DNA of 57,703 bases. It comes from Arthrobacter sp. PsM3. Its GTDB lineage: Bacteria; Actinomycetota; Actinomycetes; Actinomycetales; Micrococcaceae. Positions within the stretch are counted from its first letter, which is position 1; every line of letters begins with the position of its first letter. Below the pieces are notes generated by a model that was not told the DNA's origin, ran no database searches, and saw nothing but the letters and a program-made list of their open reading frames with translations. The translations under genes were made by a program, and so were the position numbers. The stretch covers positions 1 to 57,703 of the forward strand of contig NZ_JARUXE010000031.1 of the NCBI RefSeq assembly GCF_030433895.1, read 5' to 3'. Below are positions 15,824 to 23,460 of the stretch, piece after piece.

Positions 15824-16008
15824 TCACCGGGCCGCGATGTTCCCGGCGATGTGCTGCGCAATGTACTCGGCATCGCGGCCCACGCCTCGCCGCGATGGAC
15901 GAGCCGTGCGCGGTCAGCCACGGCAACCCGACCGCGTACAGGCCCGGGTGTTCGGTAATGCCGCGAGTTGGCGAGGTGTGCCATTCGTCCAGCACCGGGC
16001 CAGAACGC
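15824..16008 (-). pseudogene. 3' end of a flavin-containing monooxygenase
   Basis: PVLDEWHTSP, RGITEHPGLYAVGLPWLT and, after a frame change, GVGRDAEYIAQHIAGNIAAR then TGA at 15824 match the C-terminus of the intact FMO. The fragment joins the truncated HAD gene within a few bases. It is the third FMO remnant in the window. Confidence 0.7.
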
Positions 16009-16174
16009 TGAACCGCTATCACTTCCTGTGTTTTTCCCGGCTCCTCCCGCACCTACGACCGGTGTTAGAGCAGCCGTTTGCTCCAGGGGCTGTCGTGGTG
16101 GTTGATGTCGAAGGCAGGGAGCTCGTAGGCATCCACGCAGCTCGTGTGTGCGGACGCGTGCGCTGCCGTGCCCG

Positions 16175-16585
16175 CTATGTCCACCAGAGCAAAGCAATGC
16201 CGCGGACCATGCTGATGGTGACCAGTGCCGGTGCAGCTACGAGGAAAGCGGAGCTGAGCCTGGAGACGCTGTAGCCGTGGCCGCGCAGCGAGGTCGCCCA
16301 GCGAATGGCGTAGACGACGTTGGCGATCAAATAGGGAATCGACCCAACCGCGTAGAACAGCGACAGCATGATGCCAAAACCGACGCCACGAAGCCCTCCC
16401 GGTTCGTACATGCTGGCCGGGAGAGCAAAGCTGACAGTAATCCCGATGAGGGCCGCAACCCCGATCCCGCCCAACACCAGAAGGACGGTCCGGTATGTCT
16501 TCGCCCAGACGGGCAGCATGTTGGGGGAGAGGGGCTCGGCGTAAGAGTAGCCGTCGGGCTCGTTCCACGGGGCGGGGCTGGTCAC
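16175..16585 (-). CDS. Three-helix integral membrane protein, unknown
   Basis: A 136-residue protein with three predicted membrane helices (about residues 33-54, 68-93 and 109-135) and a short cytoplasmic Pro-rich N-terminus. The GTG start at 16585 has AAAGG 7 bases upstream. No family recognised. Codon bias fits the chromosome. Confidence 0.65.
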   Translation of the reverse strand: MTSPAPWNEPDGYSYAEPLSPNMLPVWAKTYRTVLLVLGGIGVAALIGITVSFALPASMYEPGGLRGVGFGIMLSLFYAVGSIPYLIANVVYAIRWATSLRGHGYSVSRLSSAFLVAAPALVTISMVRGIALLWWT

Positions 16586-16815
16586 TGTGTGCCTTTCGGG
16601 TCACGTGGGGCGGGCTCTGCCCGGGCTAGCCTACCTCGGGGCGTCCGGGTCCAGCGGTCCCGGATCACCGGGAGGATTAGAGTCCGGCTTTCCTGAACTT
16701 GCAGACTCAGAGACTTCCCTTGCTGGCCCGGCCCTGCTGGTCCGCATTGCGATAACGTCAGGCTGTGGTGGTTCTCTGTCTGCCGCGGTTCTCCCGCCCG
16801 GGAGTTACGACACCG

Positions 16816-17373
16816 TCATTTCGGCGGGATCTCGTCCGCGGTGCAGGTGGGGGAGTCGACCGGGACGCTGATGCGCAGGTACGCCGGGCTCTTTGATTCG
16901 ATCGTCAGGGTGGCGCCGGCGGCGTCCGTGCTGCGGGCCACCACCCAGCCGCCGGGAACTGCATCCGTTCCACCGAAGGCAGGGAATCCGTGCCGCGCCA
17001 GGACCGGGTCGCCGGCCGAGAAAATGTCGGCGAAGTGGCTGGAGGGCTCCACCACGTCGGCGCTACTCTTCATGGTCTGCGGGCTGAGCAGGCATCTGCC
17101 GTCCTTCGACGCGGCCAGGGTGGCCGGCTTGTCCACGGTCCAGCTGATCTCCGGCATCTTCGCTTCCAGCGCCGCAATCATCTCTGCACGCAACGCCTCG
17201 TACCTGGCGAAGCTTTCCGCCACCGGCGCGGGGGCCTGGGTGACCGGCGGGGCGCTGCTGGTCACCGCGGCGGGCTGCTGCGGTGCCGCGCAGCCAGCCA
17301 TCAGGGTTGTTCCAAGGATCAGGAGAACCGTCCGGACACTGGAGGGCAGGTGCAGTTGCGTTCGGCCGTTCAT
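16816..17373 (-). CDS. Putative secreted lipoprotein
   Basis: A 185-residue protein with a classic lipoprotein signal: a basic N-terminus, a hydrophobic core VRTVLLILGTTL and the lipobox LMAGC with Cys at about 26. A Pro/Ala/Thr-rich linker follows, then an extracytoplasmic domain with two Cys (RCLL and TCTAD) that may form a disulfide, as in LppA-like lipoproteins. ATG 17373 has GGGGGAA 4 bases upstream and is preferred to an upstream in-frame start that would place 26 extra residues before the signal. It is probably anchored outside the membrane. Function unknown. Confidence 0.75.
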   Translation of the reverse strand: MNGRTQLHLPSSVRTVLLILGTTLMAGCAAPQQPAAVTSSAPPVTQAPAPVAESFARYEALRAEMIAALEAKMPEISWTVDKPATLAASKDGRCLLSPQTMKSSADVVEPSSHFADIFSAGDPVLARHGFPAFGGTDAVPGGWVVARSTDAAGATLTIESKSPAYLRISVPVDSPTCTADEIPPK

Positions 17374-17477
17374 TTTCCCCCAGTTCTGATGACGGGCTCC
17401 GGTGACGGGCCCACTTGGGAATGCTGTCACACCTGCGCCGCGTCCGGCCATGGGCAGAACAACCCCGGGAAAGCGGG

Positions 17478-17510
17478 CGGACGACGGCGGCCGCGTGCCG
17501 CCGTCGTCCG
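17478..17510 (-). terminator. 14-bp GC-rich hairpin ending the M20 gene
   Basis: CGGACGACGGCGGC and GCCGCCGTCGTCCG pair around a 5-base loop, immediately after the stop of the M20 deacylase. A near-identical core recurs at 26042-26071. Confidence 0.65.
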
Positions 17511-17511
17511 G

Positions 17512-18804
17512 CTAACCCTGCGCAGGGTTCTCGGGCCGGTCGTCGATGCCGCACCAGCCGGCGATAAACAGGGCGATGCTCTTGGTGATCCGGCGGATGG
17601 ATTCGACCGAGACCCGCTCGTCGAACCCGTGGATCGACTCCGAGACGGGGCCGTACACCAGCGCCGGCGTGTCGGCGTACAGGGCGAAGACCCGGCCGTC
17701 GAGGTAGCCGGGTGTGGTGAAGCTTTCCAGCTTGCGGCCGAACACCTGGGCATGGGTGCGCTCAAGCATGGCTTCAGCATCGCTGCCCGGTTCCAGCACG
17801 TAGCCTTCCGAGAAGAAACCGGTCTTGACGCCGACAGCCTTGATGGGGGCCGGCCCGCGGCCCAGGTGCGCGAGGCACTCCTGGAGTTCGGCCCAGGCAT
17901 GTTCGGCGGTAATGCCCGGATAGATTGCCGCCCGCACATCGAACTCGCACCAGGCCGGAACGCTGGAGGGCCAGTCCCCGCCGGCGATCCCGCCGAAGTT
18001 GAAGTTGATGGGGTGGTCCAGGTCTTCGAAGTAGCGGTGCTGTCCCCGGTCCGCGTTCCACTTTTCCTCGACCTCGCGCAGCGCTGACATCGCCGTGTAG
18101 GCGGCGTCGATGGCGTTGAAGCCGGTGCCCATCTCGCGCGGATGCGTCGGGTTGCCGGTGACCCTGACCTTGAACCAGAGCACGCCCACATTGGCGCGCA
18201 CCAGCATGTCCTCCTCCGGTTCGGGAATGATGACGGCGTCCGCGCGGTAGTTCCGCATCAGGGCGGAAAGTGAGCCGTTGCCGGTGCATTCCTCCTCGAC
18301 GACGGACTGGAAGTGGATGCGGCCGGCCGGCTCGAACCCGGCGGCGCGCACGGCGTCGAAGGCAAAAAGGTTGGCCGCGAGCCCGGCCTTCATGTCGCCG
18401 GCGCCGCGGCCGTACATCCACCCGTCGATGACGGGGGCGTCCCAGGGGTGGCGGGACCAGTCCTCGGACGGGCCTTCGGGGACGACGTCGATATGACCGT
18501 TGAGGATGAGTGAACGGCCGCGTTCGGTGCCCGGGCGGTACGTGCCAACCACGTTGGTCATCCCTTCATAGGACACCGTCACCGGCCCGAAGCCCTCATG
18601 GGCGGACAGCTCCTCGGCATCCAGCTCCCAGCGGTCCATTTCCAGGCCGCGGCCGGACATCGCCCCGAACATCAGGTCCTGGGCGCTGCCCTCCCGGGTC
18701 CGCAGCGACGGGTGCTTGACCAGGTCCTGCGTGAAGGAAAGCTGCGCGTCGAAGCCGGCGTCGACGGCGTCCAGGATGCGACGGGTTTGGTCGTCACTGA
18801 GCAT
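17512..18804 (-). CDS. M20-family (ArgE/DapE-like) deacylase
   Basis: A 430-residue zinc metallohydrolase predicted to remove an acyl group from an N-acyl amino acid or amide in the cytoplasm. The metal ligands are visible: His in LILNGHIDVVP, bridging Asp in YGRGAGDMKAG, the Glu pair in QSVVEEECTGNG, Glu in PEPEED and a late His in SESIHGFDE. Length and the dimerisation lid between are normal for ArgE/DapE-type deacylases. It is the first of several hydrolases in a cluster with an MHS transporter and a PucR regulator, so its substrate is probably imported or made by the neighbours. GGAG precedes ATG 18804, just after a strong hairpin. Confidence 0.85.
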   Translation of the reverse strand: MLSDDQTRRILDAVDAGFDAQLSFTQDLVKHPSLRTREGSAQDLMFGAMSGRGLEMDRWELDAEELSAHEGFGPVTVSYEGMTNVVGTYRPGTERGRSLILNGHIDVVPEGPSEDWSRHPWDAPVIDGWMYGRGAGDMKAGLAANLFAFDAVRAAGFEPAGRIHFQSVVEEECTGNGSLSALMRNYRADAVIIPEPEEDMLVRANVGVLWFKVRVTGNPTHPREMGTGFNAIDAAYTAMSALREVEEKWNADRGQHRYFEDLDHPINFNFGGIAGGDWPSSVPAWCEFDVRAAIYPGITAEHAWAELQECLAHLGRGPAPIKAVGVKTGFFSEGYVLEPGSDAEAMLERTHAQVFGRKLESFTTPGYLDGRVFALYADTPALVYGPVSESIHGFDERVSVESIRRITKSIALFIAGWCGIDDRPENPAQG

Positions 18805-18820
18805 GGTGGTCTCCTAACGA

Positions 18821-18853
18821 AAGGGGGAGCCGTCCGGCGGACGGCTCCCCCTT
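18821..18853 (-). terminator. 16-bp hairpin between transporter and deacylase genes
   Basis: AAGGGGGAGCCGTCCG and its exact complement are separated by one base, followed on the minus strand by TTTCGTT and then the RBS of the deacylase. It looks like an intrinsic terminator or attenuator inside an otherwise co-directional pair. Confidence 0.65.
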
Positions 18854-18912
18854 GTGGGTGGTTGGGCATTCGATGGGATTGCGGCGGAGGCTCTGGTCCG
18901 CAGCGGTCCGTC

Positions 18913-20244
18913 TTAGCTGCTGGCGACGAGTTTCTTGTCCTGGACCCGGAGGCGCTCGCCGAAGAACCCTCCCACGGCGGTGAGCAGCGAGATGATCGCC
19001 AGGATCAGGGCGGCGCCCCACGACTGGTTGCCGGAGATGCCCAGCATGGCCGTGGCCAGCAGCGGCATGAAGCCGCTGGTTGCGCCGGCAATGTTGTACC
19101 CGAGTGCCACGCCGGAATAGCGCAGCTTCGGCGGGAACAGTTCGGTCAGCAGAGCGCCGTTGACGGCGTAGGCCACTGCTATGAGCATGATCCCGACGGT
19201 GATGGCCAGCGTGATCATGAGCGGGGACTTGGTGTCGATCATCGCGAAGAGGGGGAAAGCCGTGATGGCGCTGATGATGCCGCCCCACATGGTGACCTTG
19301 CCCGGGCCGATCTTCTCGGCCAGTCGGCCCATGAAGAACGTGACACCGATCTGCGCCACGGCGGCAATCAGCGTCGCGTTGACCATGACGTTCCGGTCTA
19401 CCTTCAGGGTGTTGGCGCCGTAGCTCACCACGAAGGTGGTGATCATGTAGAAACCGCCGACGCCGAGCAGGGCGGCGAGGACTGCCACCAGCAGGCGGCC
19501 GCCGGCGTGGCGGAACACGTCCAGGGCCGGGACCTTGGAGGTTTCGCCCTGGGCGAGCAGGTCTTTGAAGATGGGGGATTCCTCCACCTTGAGGCGGATC
19601 CAGAGCGCGATGCCCAGCATCGGGAAGGCCAAGAGGAACGGTATTCGCCAGCCCCAGGCATCAAAGGCTTCGGACGGGAAGAGCAGCACCAAGGAGAAGG
19701 CGCCGGAGGCCAATAGCGTCGCGACCGGCGAACCGAGCTGGACCATTGCCGCGTACCGGCCCCGCTTTTCCACCGGAGCATGTTCCACGGCCATGGTCAC
19801 GGCGCCACCCCACTCGCCGCCGACGGCCAGGCCCTGGACCAGGCGCAGTACGGCGAGCATGATTGGCGCGGCCAATCCGATGTTGCCGAAGTCCGGCAGC
19901 AGGCCGATGAGGGCGGTGGCTACGCCGATCATGACGATGGTGATCAGCAGGGCCGGCCGGCGGCCGTAACGGTCGCCGATATAGCCGAAGATGACGGCGC
20001 CGATCGGACGGGCAGCGAAGCCGACGCCGAAGGTGGCGAAGGAGGCCAGCAGGGCCGCGGTGGGGTCCATGTTGGTGAAGAAGAGCCGGTTGAACACCAG
20101 GGCTGCGGCGGTGCCGAAGAGGTAGTAGTCGTACCACTCCAGTGCCGTTCCGACGAAGGCGGCGCGGGCAATTTTTCCCGCGTCCTTGCCGGAGATGACC
20201 GGAGGGGCACCTGTGGCGGGGGAGATCGAATTTGAGGTCGTCAC
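18913..20244 (-). CDS. MFS transporter, metabolite:H+ symporter (MHS) family
   Basis: A 443-residue, 12-helix inner-membrane symporter. The MHS signatures are clear: GTALEWYDYYLFGTAAAL in helix 1, GDRYGRRPAL in the helix 2-3 loop, and GLAVGGEWGGAV in helix 4-5. MHS members import carboxylates or small amphoteric compounds with protons. It is probably co-regulated with the M20 deacylase downstream and with the PucR regulator and amidohydrolase genes upstream, suggesting uptake of the cluster's substrate. The GTG start at 20244 has AAAGGG upstream. The C-terminus is charged and cytoplasmic. Confidence 0.9.
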   Translation of the reverse strand: MTTSNSISPATGAPPVISGKDAGKIARAAFVGTALEWYDYYLFGTAAALVFNRLFFTNMDPTAALLASFATFGVGFAARPIGAVIFGYIGDRYGRRPALLITIVMIGVATALIGLLPDFGNIGLAAPIMLAVLRLVQGLAVGGEWGGAVTMAVEHAPVEKRGRYAAMVQLGSPVATLLASGAFSLVLLFPSEAFDAWGWRIPFLLAFPMLGIALWIRLKVEESPIFKDLLAQGETSKVPALDVFRHAGGRLLVAVLAALLGVGGFYMITTFVVSYGANTLKVDRNVMVNATLIAAVAQIGVTFFMGRLAEKIGPGKVTMWGGIISAITAFPLFAMIDTKSPLMITLAITVGIMLIAVAYAVNGALLTELFPPKLRYSGVALGYNIAGATSGFMPLLATAMLGISGNQSWGAALILAIISLLTAVGGFFGERLRVQDKKLVASS

Positions 20245-20413
20245 TGCGTGGGCCCTTTCGAGCGGGTGGAGGGGTGCATCTCGGGTCCCGCGGCAGTCGG
20301 AAGGCGAAGGCCTGCGCAGCTGCGGTGGTTATTCGAGACTAAGCGAGTGATAAAGCCCTGAACAATGACAATATCCACCCAGTTTTCGCCCGCGGGTTGG
20401 GCATTTTCACAAA
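20245..20413 (-). promoter_or_regulatory. Promoter region of the MHS transporter
   Basis: An AT-richer 169-base gap between the PucR-type regulator and the transporter. On the minus strand TTGTCA and a TATCAC-like hexamer are possible promoter elements, but the spacing is poor. A PucR site here would make functional sense. None was identified. Confidence 0.3.
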
Positions 20414-21607
20414 CTACTCATCGGGGTCGCTGTAGTTGCTGAGGGCGACCAGTGCCCTCGCGGCCTCGGCCGGCACTGTGAGGTCCAGGCCGATGACCTC
20501 GTGCAGGCTGTGCAGGCGGTTCACCACGGTATTGCGGTGGCAGAACAGCTCTTCCGAGGTCTCCTTGATGGATCCGGTACGCCCGTAGCTGCGTGCCACT
20601 TGCAGCAGGCGCTGGCGCTCAAGCGGCGTGCAGTTGTCCAGTGCCTGCCGAAGCGGGGCCGAAAAGTCCGGGAATTTCTGCTCCAGGAGATCCCCGGCGA
20701 TTCCCATCCAAGTGTCCTCCATCGTAGCGAGGCCCGCGCCGCGGCGCTTGTGCCGCGCCAGCGCAAGCGCCGAGGCGGCCGCCGCGGGGACGGCAGCCAG
20801 CCCCTCGACGCCGGGGACATATCCGGCCGGGAAGGGCGGCCCTTCCTGGGACCAGGTCCGCCCCTTGCGCTGTTGGCGGAAGAGGTACAGCACACCGGCG
20901 TTCTCGTAGGCATAGGTGCGGTGCTCGGACTCGACCTGCCGCTGGGCCTGCGCCACGGCGTCCGAGGTAACGGCCAGCACTTCGAAGGTCCCGGCGGCCT
21001 GCACGCCGAGGGCCGCGGCAAGGTCCTGGACATCCCCGGGCGCGCCCAGTTCCGCGTTGAAGAGCCTGGACAGCAGCCGCTGACGGTAGAGCTGCTTGTT
21101 GCGGGCCAGCCGCGCCTCTTCCTCGGCATACGCCTGCTGGATGCTGCTCACATAGCCTTCGACGGCGTCGAGGACCCGGTCCATGTTGGCCACCAGGACT
21201 CCGATTCCTTTGTCCCGCGCGACCCGCTCCAGCCCCTTCCAGAGGACGCGAAAGTCGTTGCGGATCGCTTCGAGGAACGCATCCAGGGGGACCCCCTGGC
21301 GGGCCCGGCGCGCGGCCACCTCGCGGGGAAGGGCCCGCAGATCAGGGGGAAGCTCCAGCCCCGCCATCTGAAACAGGAACATGTCCATGGTGTCGGCGGC
21401 GGTTTGGTAGATGTCTTCCTTGGGGACGAGTGCTTCACCGTAGGAAATGGCGGAGAACCGTTCCAGAAAGTCTTTGACCAGCTGGTCGCGGTCCTTCCAG
21501 AGGCTTTCCAGAAGCTCGGTCCATTCTGGCTCGGCGTGCCGGCCCGGACGGAATTCCCGGGGAGGCGCCCCGGCGGAACGGGCAGTACGGCCGTCAGGTG
21601 ATGTCAT
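20414..21607 (-). CDS. PucR-family (CdaR-like) transcriptional regulator
   Basis: A 397-residue activator. The C-terminal 60 residues are the PucR helix-turn-helix (SYGRTGSIKETSEELFCHRN, then TVVNRLHSLHEVIGLDL). The central GGDEF-like CdaR region precedes it (LLSRLFNAELGAPGD through FEVLAVTSD), and the N-terminal helical part is the sensory region. PucR regulators commonly control purine, allantoin or amino-acid catabolism in response to a substrate. It is divergent from the amidohydrolase-carbamoylase operon and upstream of the transporter. ATAAAAT lies 6 bases before the ATG with no RBS, so the mRNA may be leaderless. Confidence 0.85.
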   Translation of the reverse strand: MTSPDGRTARSAGAPPREFRPGRHAEPEWTELLESLWKDRDQLVKDFLERFSAISYGEALVPKEDIYQTAADTMDMFLFQMAGLELPPDLRALPREVAARRARQGVPLDAFLEAIRNDFRVLWKGLERVARDKGIGVLVANMDRVLDAVEGYVSSIQQAYAEEEARLARNKQLYRQRLLSRLFNAELGAPGDVQDLAAALGVQAAGTFEVLAVTSDAVAQAQRQVESEHRTYAYENAGVLYLFRQQRKGRTWSQEGPPFPAGYVPGVEGLAAVPAAAASALALARHKRRGAGLATMEDTWMGIAGDLLEQKFPDFSAPLRQALDNCTPLERQRLLQVARSYGRTGSIKETSEELFCHRNTVVNRLHSLHEVIGLDLTVPAEAARALVALSNYSDPDE

Positions 21608-21765
21608 GAGCCGATTTTATGCAAAAGCCTAAATTTCAGCCACGAAACGGCGTTGGATGTCCATTGAAGGCAGCAATATTACAGAGTTGAATGGGACGGG
21701 GAGCTCCACTCCCAGGCCCAACCCGGCGCCTCAGAACGGTCCCGGAACCACATCAAAGAGGATTT
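21608..21765. promoter_or_regulatory. Divergent control region, PucR regulator / amidohydrolase
   Basis: A 158-base, AT-richer gap. On the minus strand TAAAAT at 21614-21619 is a likely -10 for the regulator. On the plus strand TTGGAT and, 18 bases on, TATTAC could drive the amidohydrolase. A regulator binding here could control both directions. Confidence 0.4.
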
Positions 21766-23460
21766 ATGCCCGTCGATTTGCTGATCCGCAACGCCCGCAT
21801 CCTGACCCAGGACGCATCCCGCCCCGCAGCGACAAGCTTGCTCATCCACGACGGCAAAATCCTTGACGTGGACCCGGACCCAGAATTCGCCCGCCATGGC
21901 GTCCGGACCATCGACGCTGCGGGAACCACGATCGTTCCCGGGTTCAACGACGTCCATGCGCACAGCGTGTGGTTCGGCCTCGGGCTGATGGAGGCCAGCC
22001 TGGGGGCCGTGGCAAGCCTGGACGAGGTGTACCAGATCATCGCCGGGGCCGCGGCCGGGCTGGCCGAGGGCGAATGGGTGGTGGCGTCCGGTTACAGCCC
22101 GCTCCTGATCGGCGGGCAGCAGCCGGACCGCGACCGCCTGGATGCAGCCGCCGGGGGGCGCCCGGTGTGGATCAAACACTCCTCGGGCCACGCATGCACG
22201 CTCAACGGCGTGGCGTTGGACCTTGTTGCCGCCAACGCCGACCTCACCGCCCCGATCGACGGCGGCGCCGTCGTCGTGGGTGATGACGGCGCTCCCACGG
22301 GGCTGCTGGAGGAAAACGCCATGCGCCTGGTGCAGGACATCCTGCTTCCCTACCCGCTGGAGACGATCGAACGCGCACTGGATTTGGCCACGTCGCACTA
22401 CCTCTCCGAAGGCATCACAAGCGTCACCGATGCCGGCATTGCAGGGGGCTGGATCGGCTACTCGCCCCGCGAATTCGCGGCTTACCAGAACGCGGCTGAT
22501 AAAGGCCTGCTCAGCGTCAGAATGCAGCCGATGATGGTCATCGACTCGCTCCACGACGTGGCCGGCCACGCGGACGACCGGGCCTTCGCAGGTCTCGACG
22601 CCGGAATCCGCACCGGGCTGGGGGATGACTGGCTCCGCCTGGGCCCGGTGAAGATCTTCAGTGACGGCTCGCTCCTGGGCAGTACGGCCTACATGACCGA
22701 GGACTATGTCGGCTGCTCCCACAACCACGGCTACCTCCAAATGGACGCAGACAAGCTGCGTGAATCGGCGCTTGGCGCGTACCGGGCAGGGTGGGCGATT
22801 GCGATGCACGCCATCGGTGACCACGCCGTTGACCATGCGATCGACATCATCACCGAGGCGCAGGAAAGCTACGGTCCCAATTCACAGCCCAACCGGATCG
22901 AGCATGGCGGCGTGGTCCGCCCCGACCAGCTGGACCGGATTGCCGAGGCCGGCATCGTGCTGGTCCCGCAGCCGCACTTCATCACCGAATTCGGCGACGG
23001 CATGGCCCGCCTGCTGGGGCCGAAGCGCACGGCGTGGTCCTATCCGGCCAAGACCCTGCTGAACCGCGGCGTGGTGCTGCCGGGAAGCTCGGACCGTCCC
23101 GTCTCCAACGGCCGGCCGCTGGATGTCATGCAGTCCTTCGTGGAGCGGCTGACCCCGTCCGGCGAGGTCTACGGCCCGGCGGAAAGGATCACGGCAGCCG
23201 AGGCGCTGGCGGCCTACACCACGGGTTCGGCCGCCGCCACGGGAACCGGCCACGTCAAGGGGCGTCTGGCGCCGGGCTACCTGGCGGACCTGGTGTTCCT
23301 CGACCAGGACCCGACCGCCGTCGGCCCCTCAGCGATCGGGGCCACCCGCGTCCTGGCCACCATGGTGGGCGGCCGGATCCGTTTCGGCGAAGAAAATCTC
23401 CCGTCGCGGGTTCGCGGCGAAGACCTTGAGGCAGTACTGATAGGGAAGGAAACCCCATGA
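21766..23460 (+). CDS. Amidohydrolase family protein (YtcJ-like)
   Basis: A 564-residue metal-dependent amidohydrolase. VPGFNDVHAHSVWFGL holds the first metal His pair, IKHSSGHA a further His, AIGDHAVDHA and RIEHGGVV the barrel His residues, and PGSSDRPV the catalytic Asp. This order fits the YtcJ/exoenzyme regulatory branch of about 550 residues. It should hydrolyse a C-N bond in an imported amide or cyclic amide. ATG 21766 has AGAGGA 5 bases upstream. An earlier in-frame start lacks an RBS. It is coupled to the next gene by an ATGA overlap at 23457-23460. Confidence 0.85.
   Translation: MPVDLLIRNARILTQDASRPAATSLLIHDGKILDVDPDPEFARHGVRTIDAAGTTIVPGFNDVHAHSVWFGLGLMEASLGAVASLDEVYQIIAGAAAGLAEGEWVVASGYSPLLIGGQQPDRDRLDAAAGGRPVWIKHSSGHACTLNGVALDLVAANADLTAPIDGGAVVVGDDGAPTGLLEENAMRLVQDILLPYPLETIERALDLATSHYLSEGITSVTDAGIAGGWIGYSPREFAAYQNAADKGLLSVRMQPMMVIDSLHDVAGHADDRAFAGLDAGIRTGLGDDWLRLGPVKIFSDGSLLGSTAYMTEDYVGCSHNHGYLQMDADKLRESALGAYRAGWAIAMHAIGDHAVDHAIDIITEAQESYGPNSQPNRIEHGGVVRPDQLDRIAEAGIVLVPQPHFITEFGDGMARLLGPKRTAWSYPAKTLLNRGVVLPGSSDRPVSNGRPLDVMQSFVERLTPSGEVYGPAERITAAEALAAYTTGSAAATGTGHVKGRLAPGYLADLVFLDQDPTAVGPSAIGATRVLATMVGGRIRFGEENLPSRVRGEDLEAVLIGKETP

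Noticed and set aside
14752..16197. A 481-codon minus-strand frame
   Set aside because: It spans the intact HAD gene antisense and the FMO/HAD junction. Only short patches are real remnants, annotated separately.
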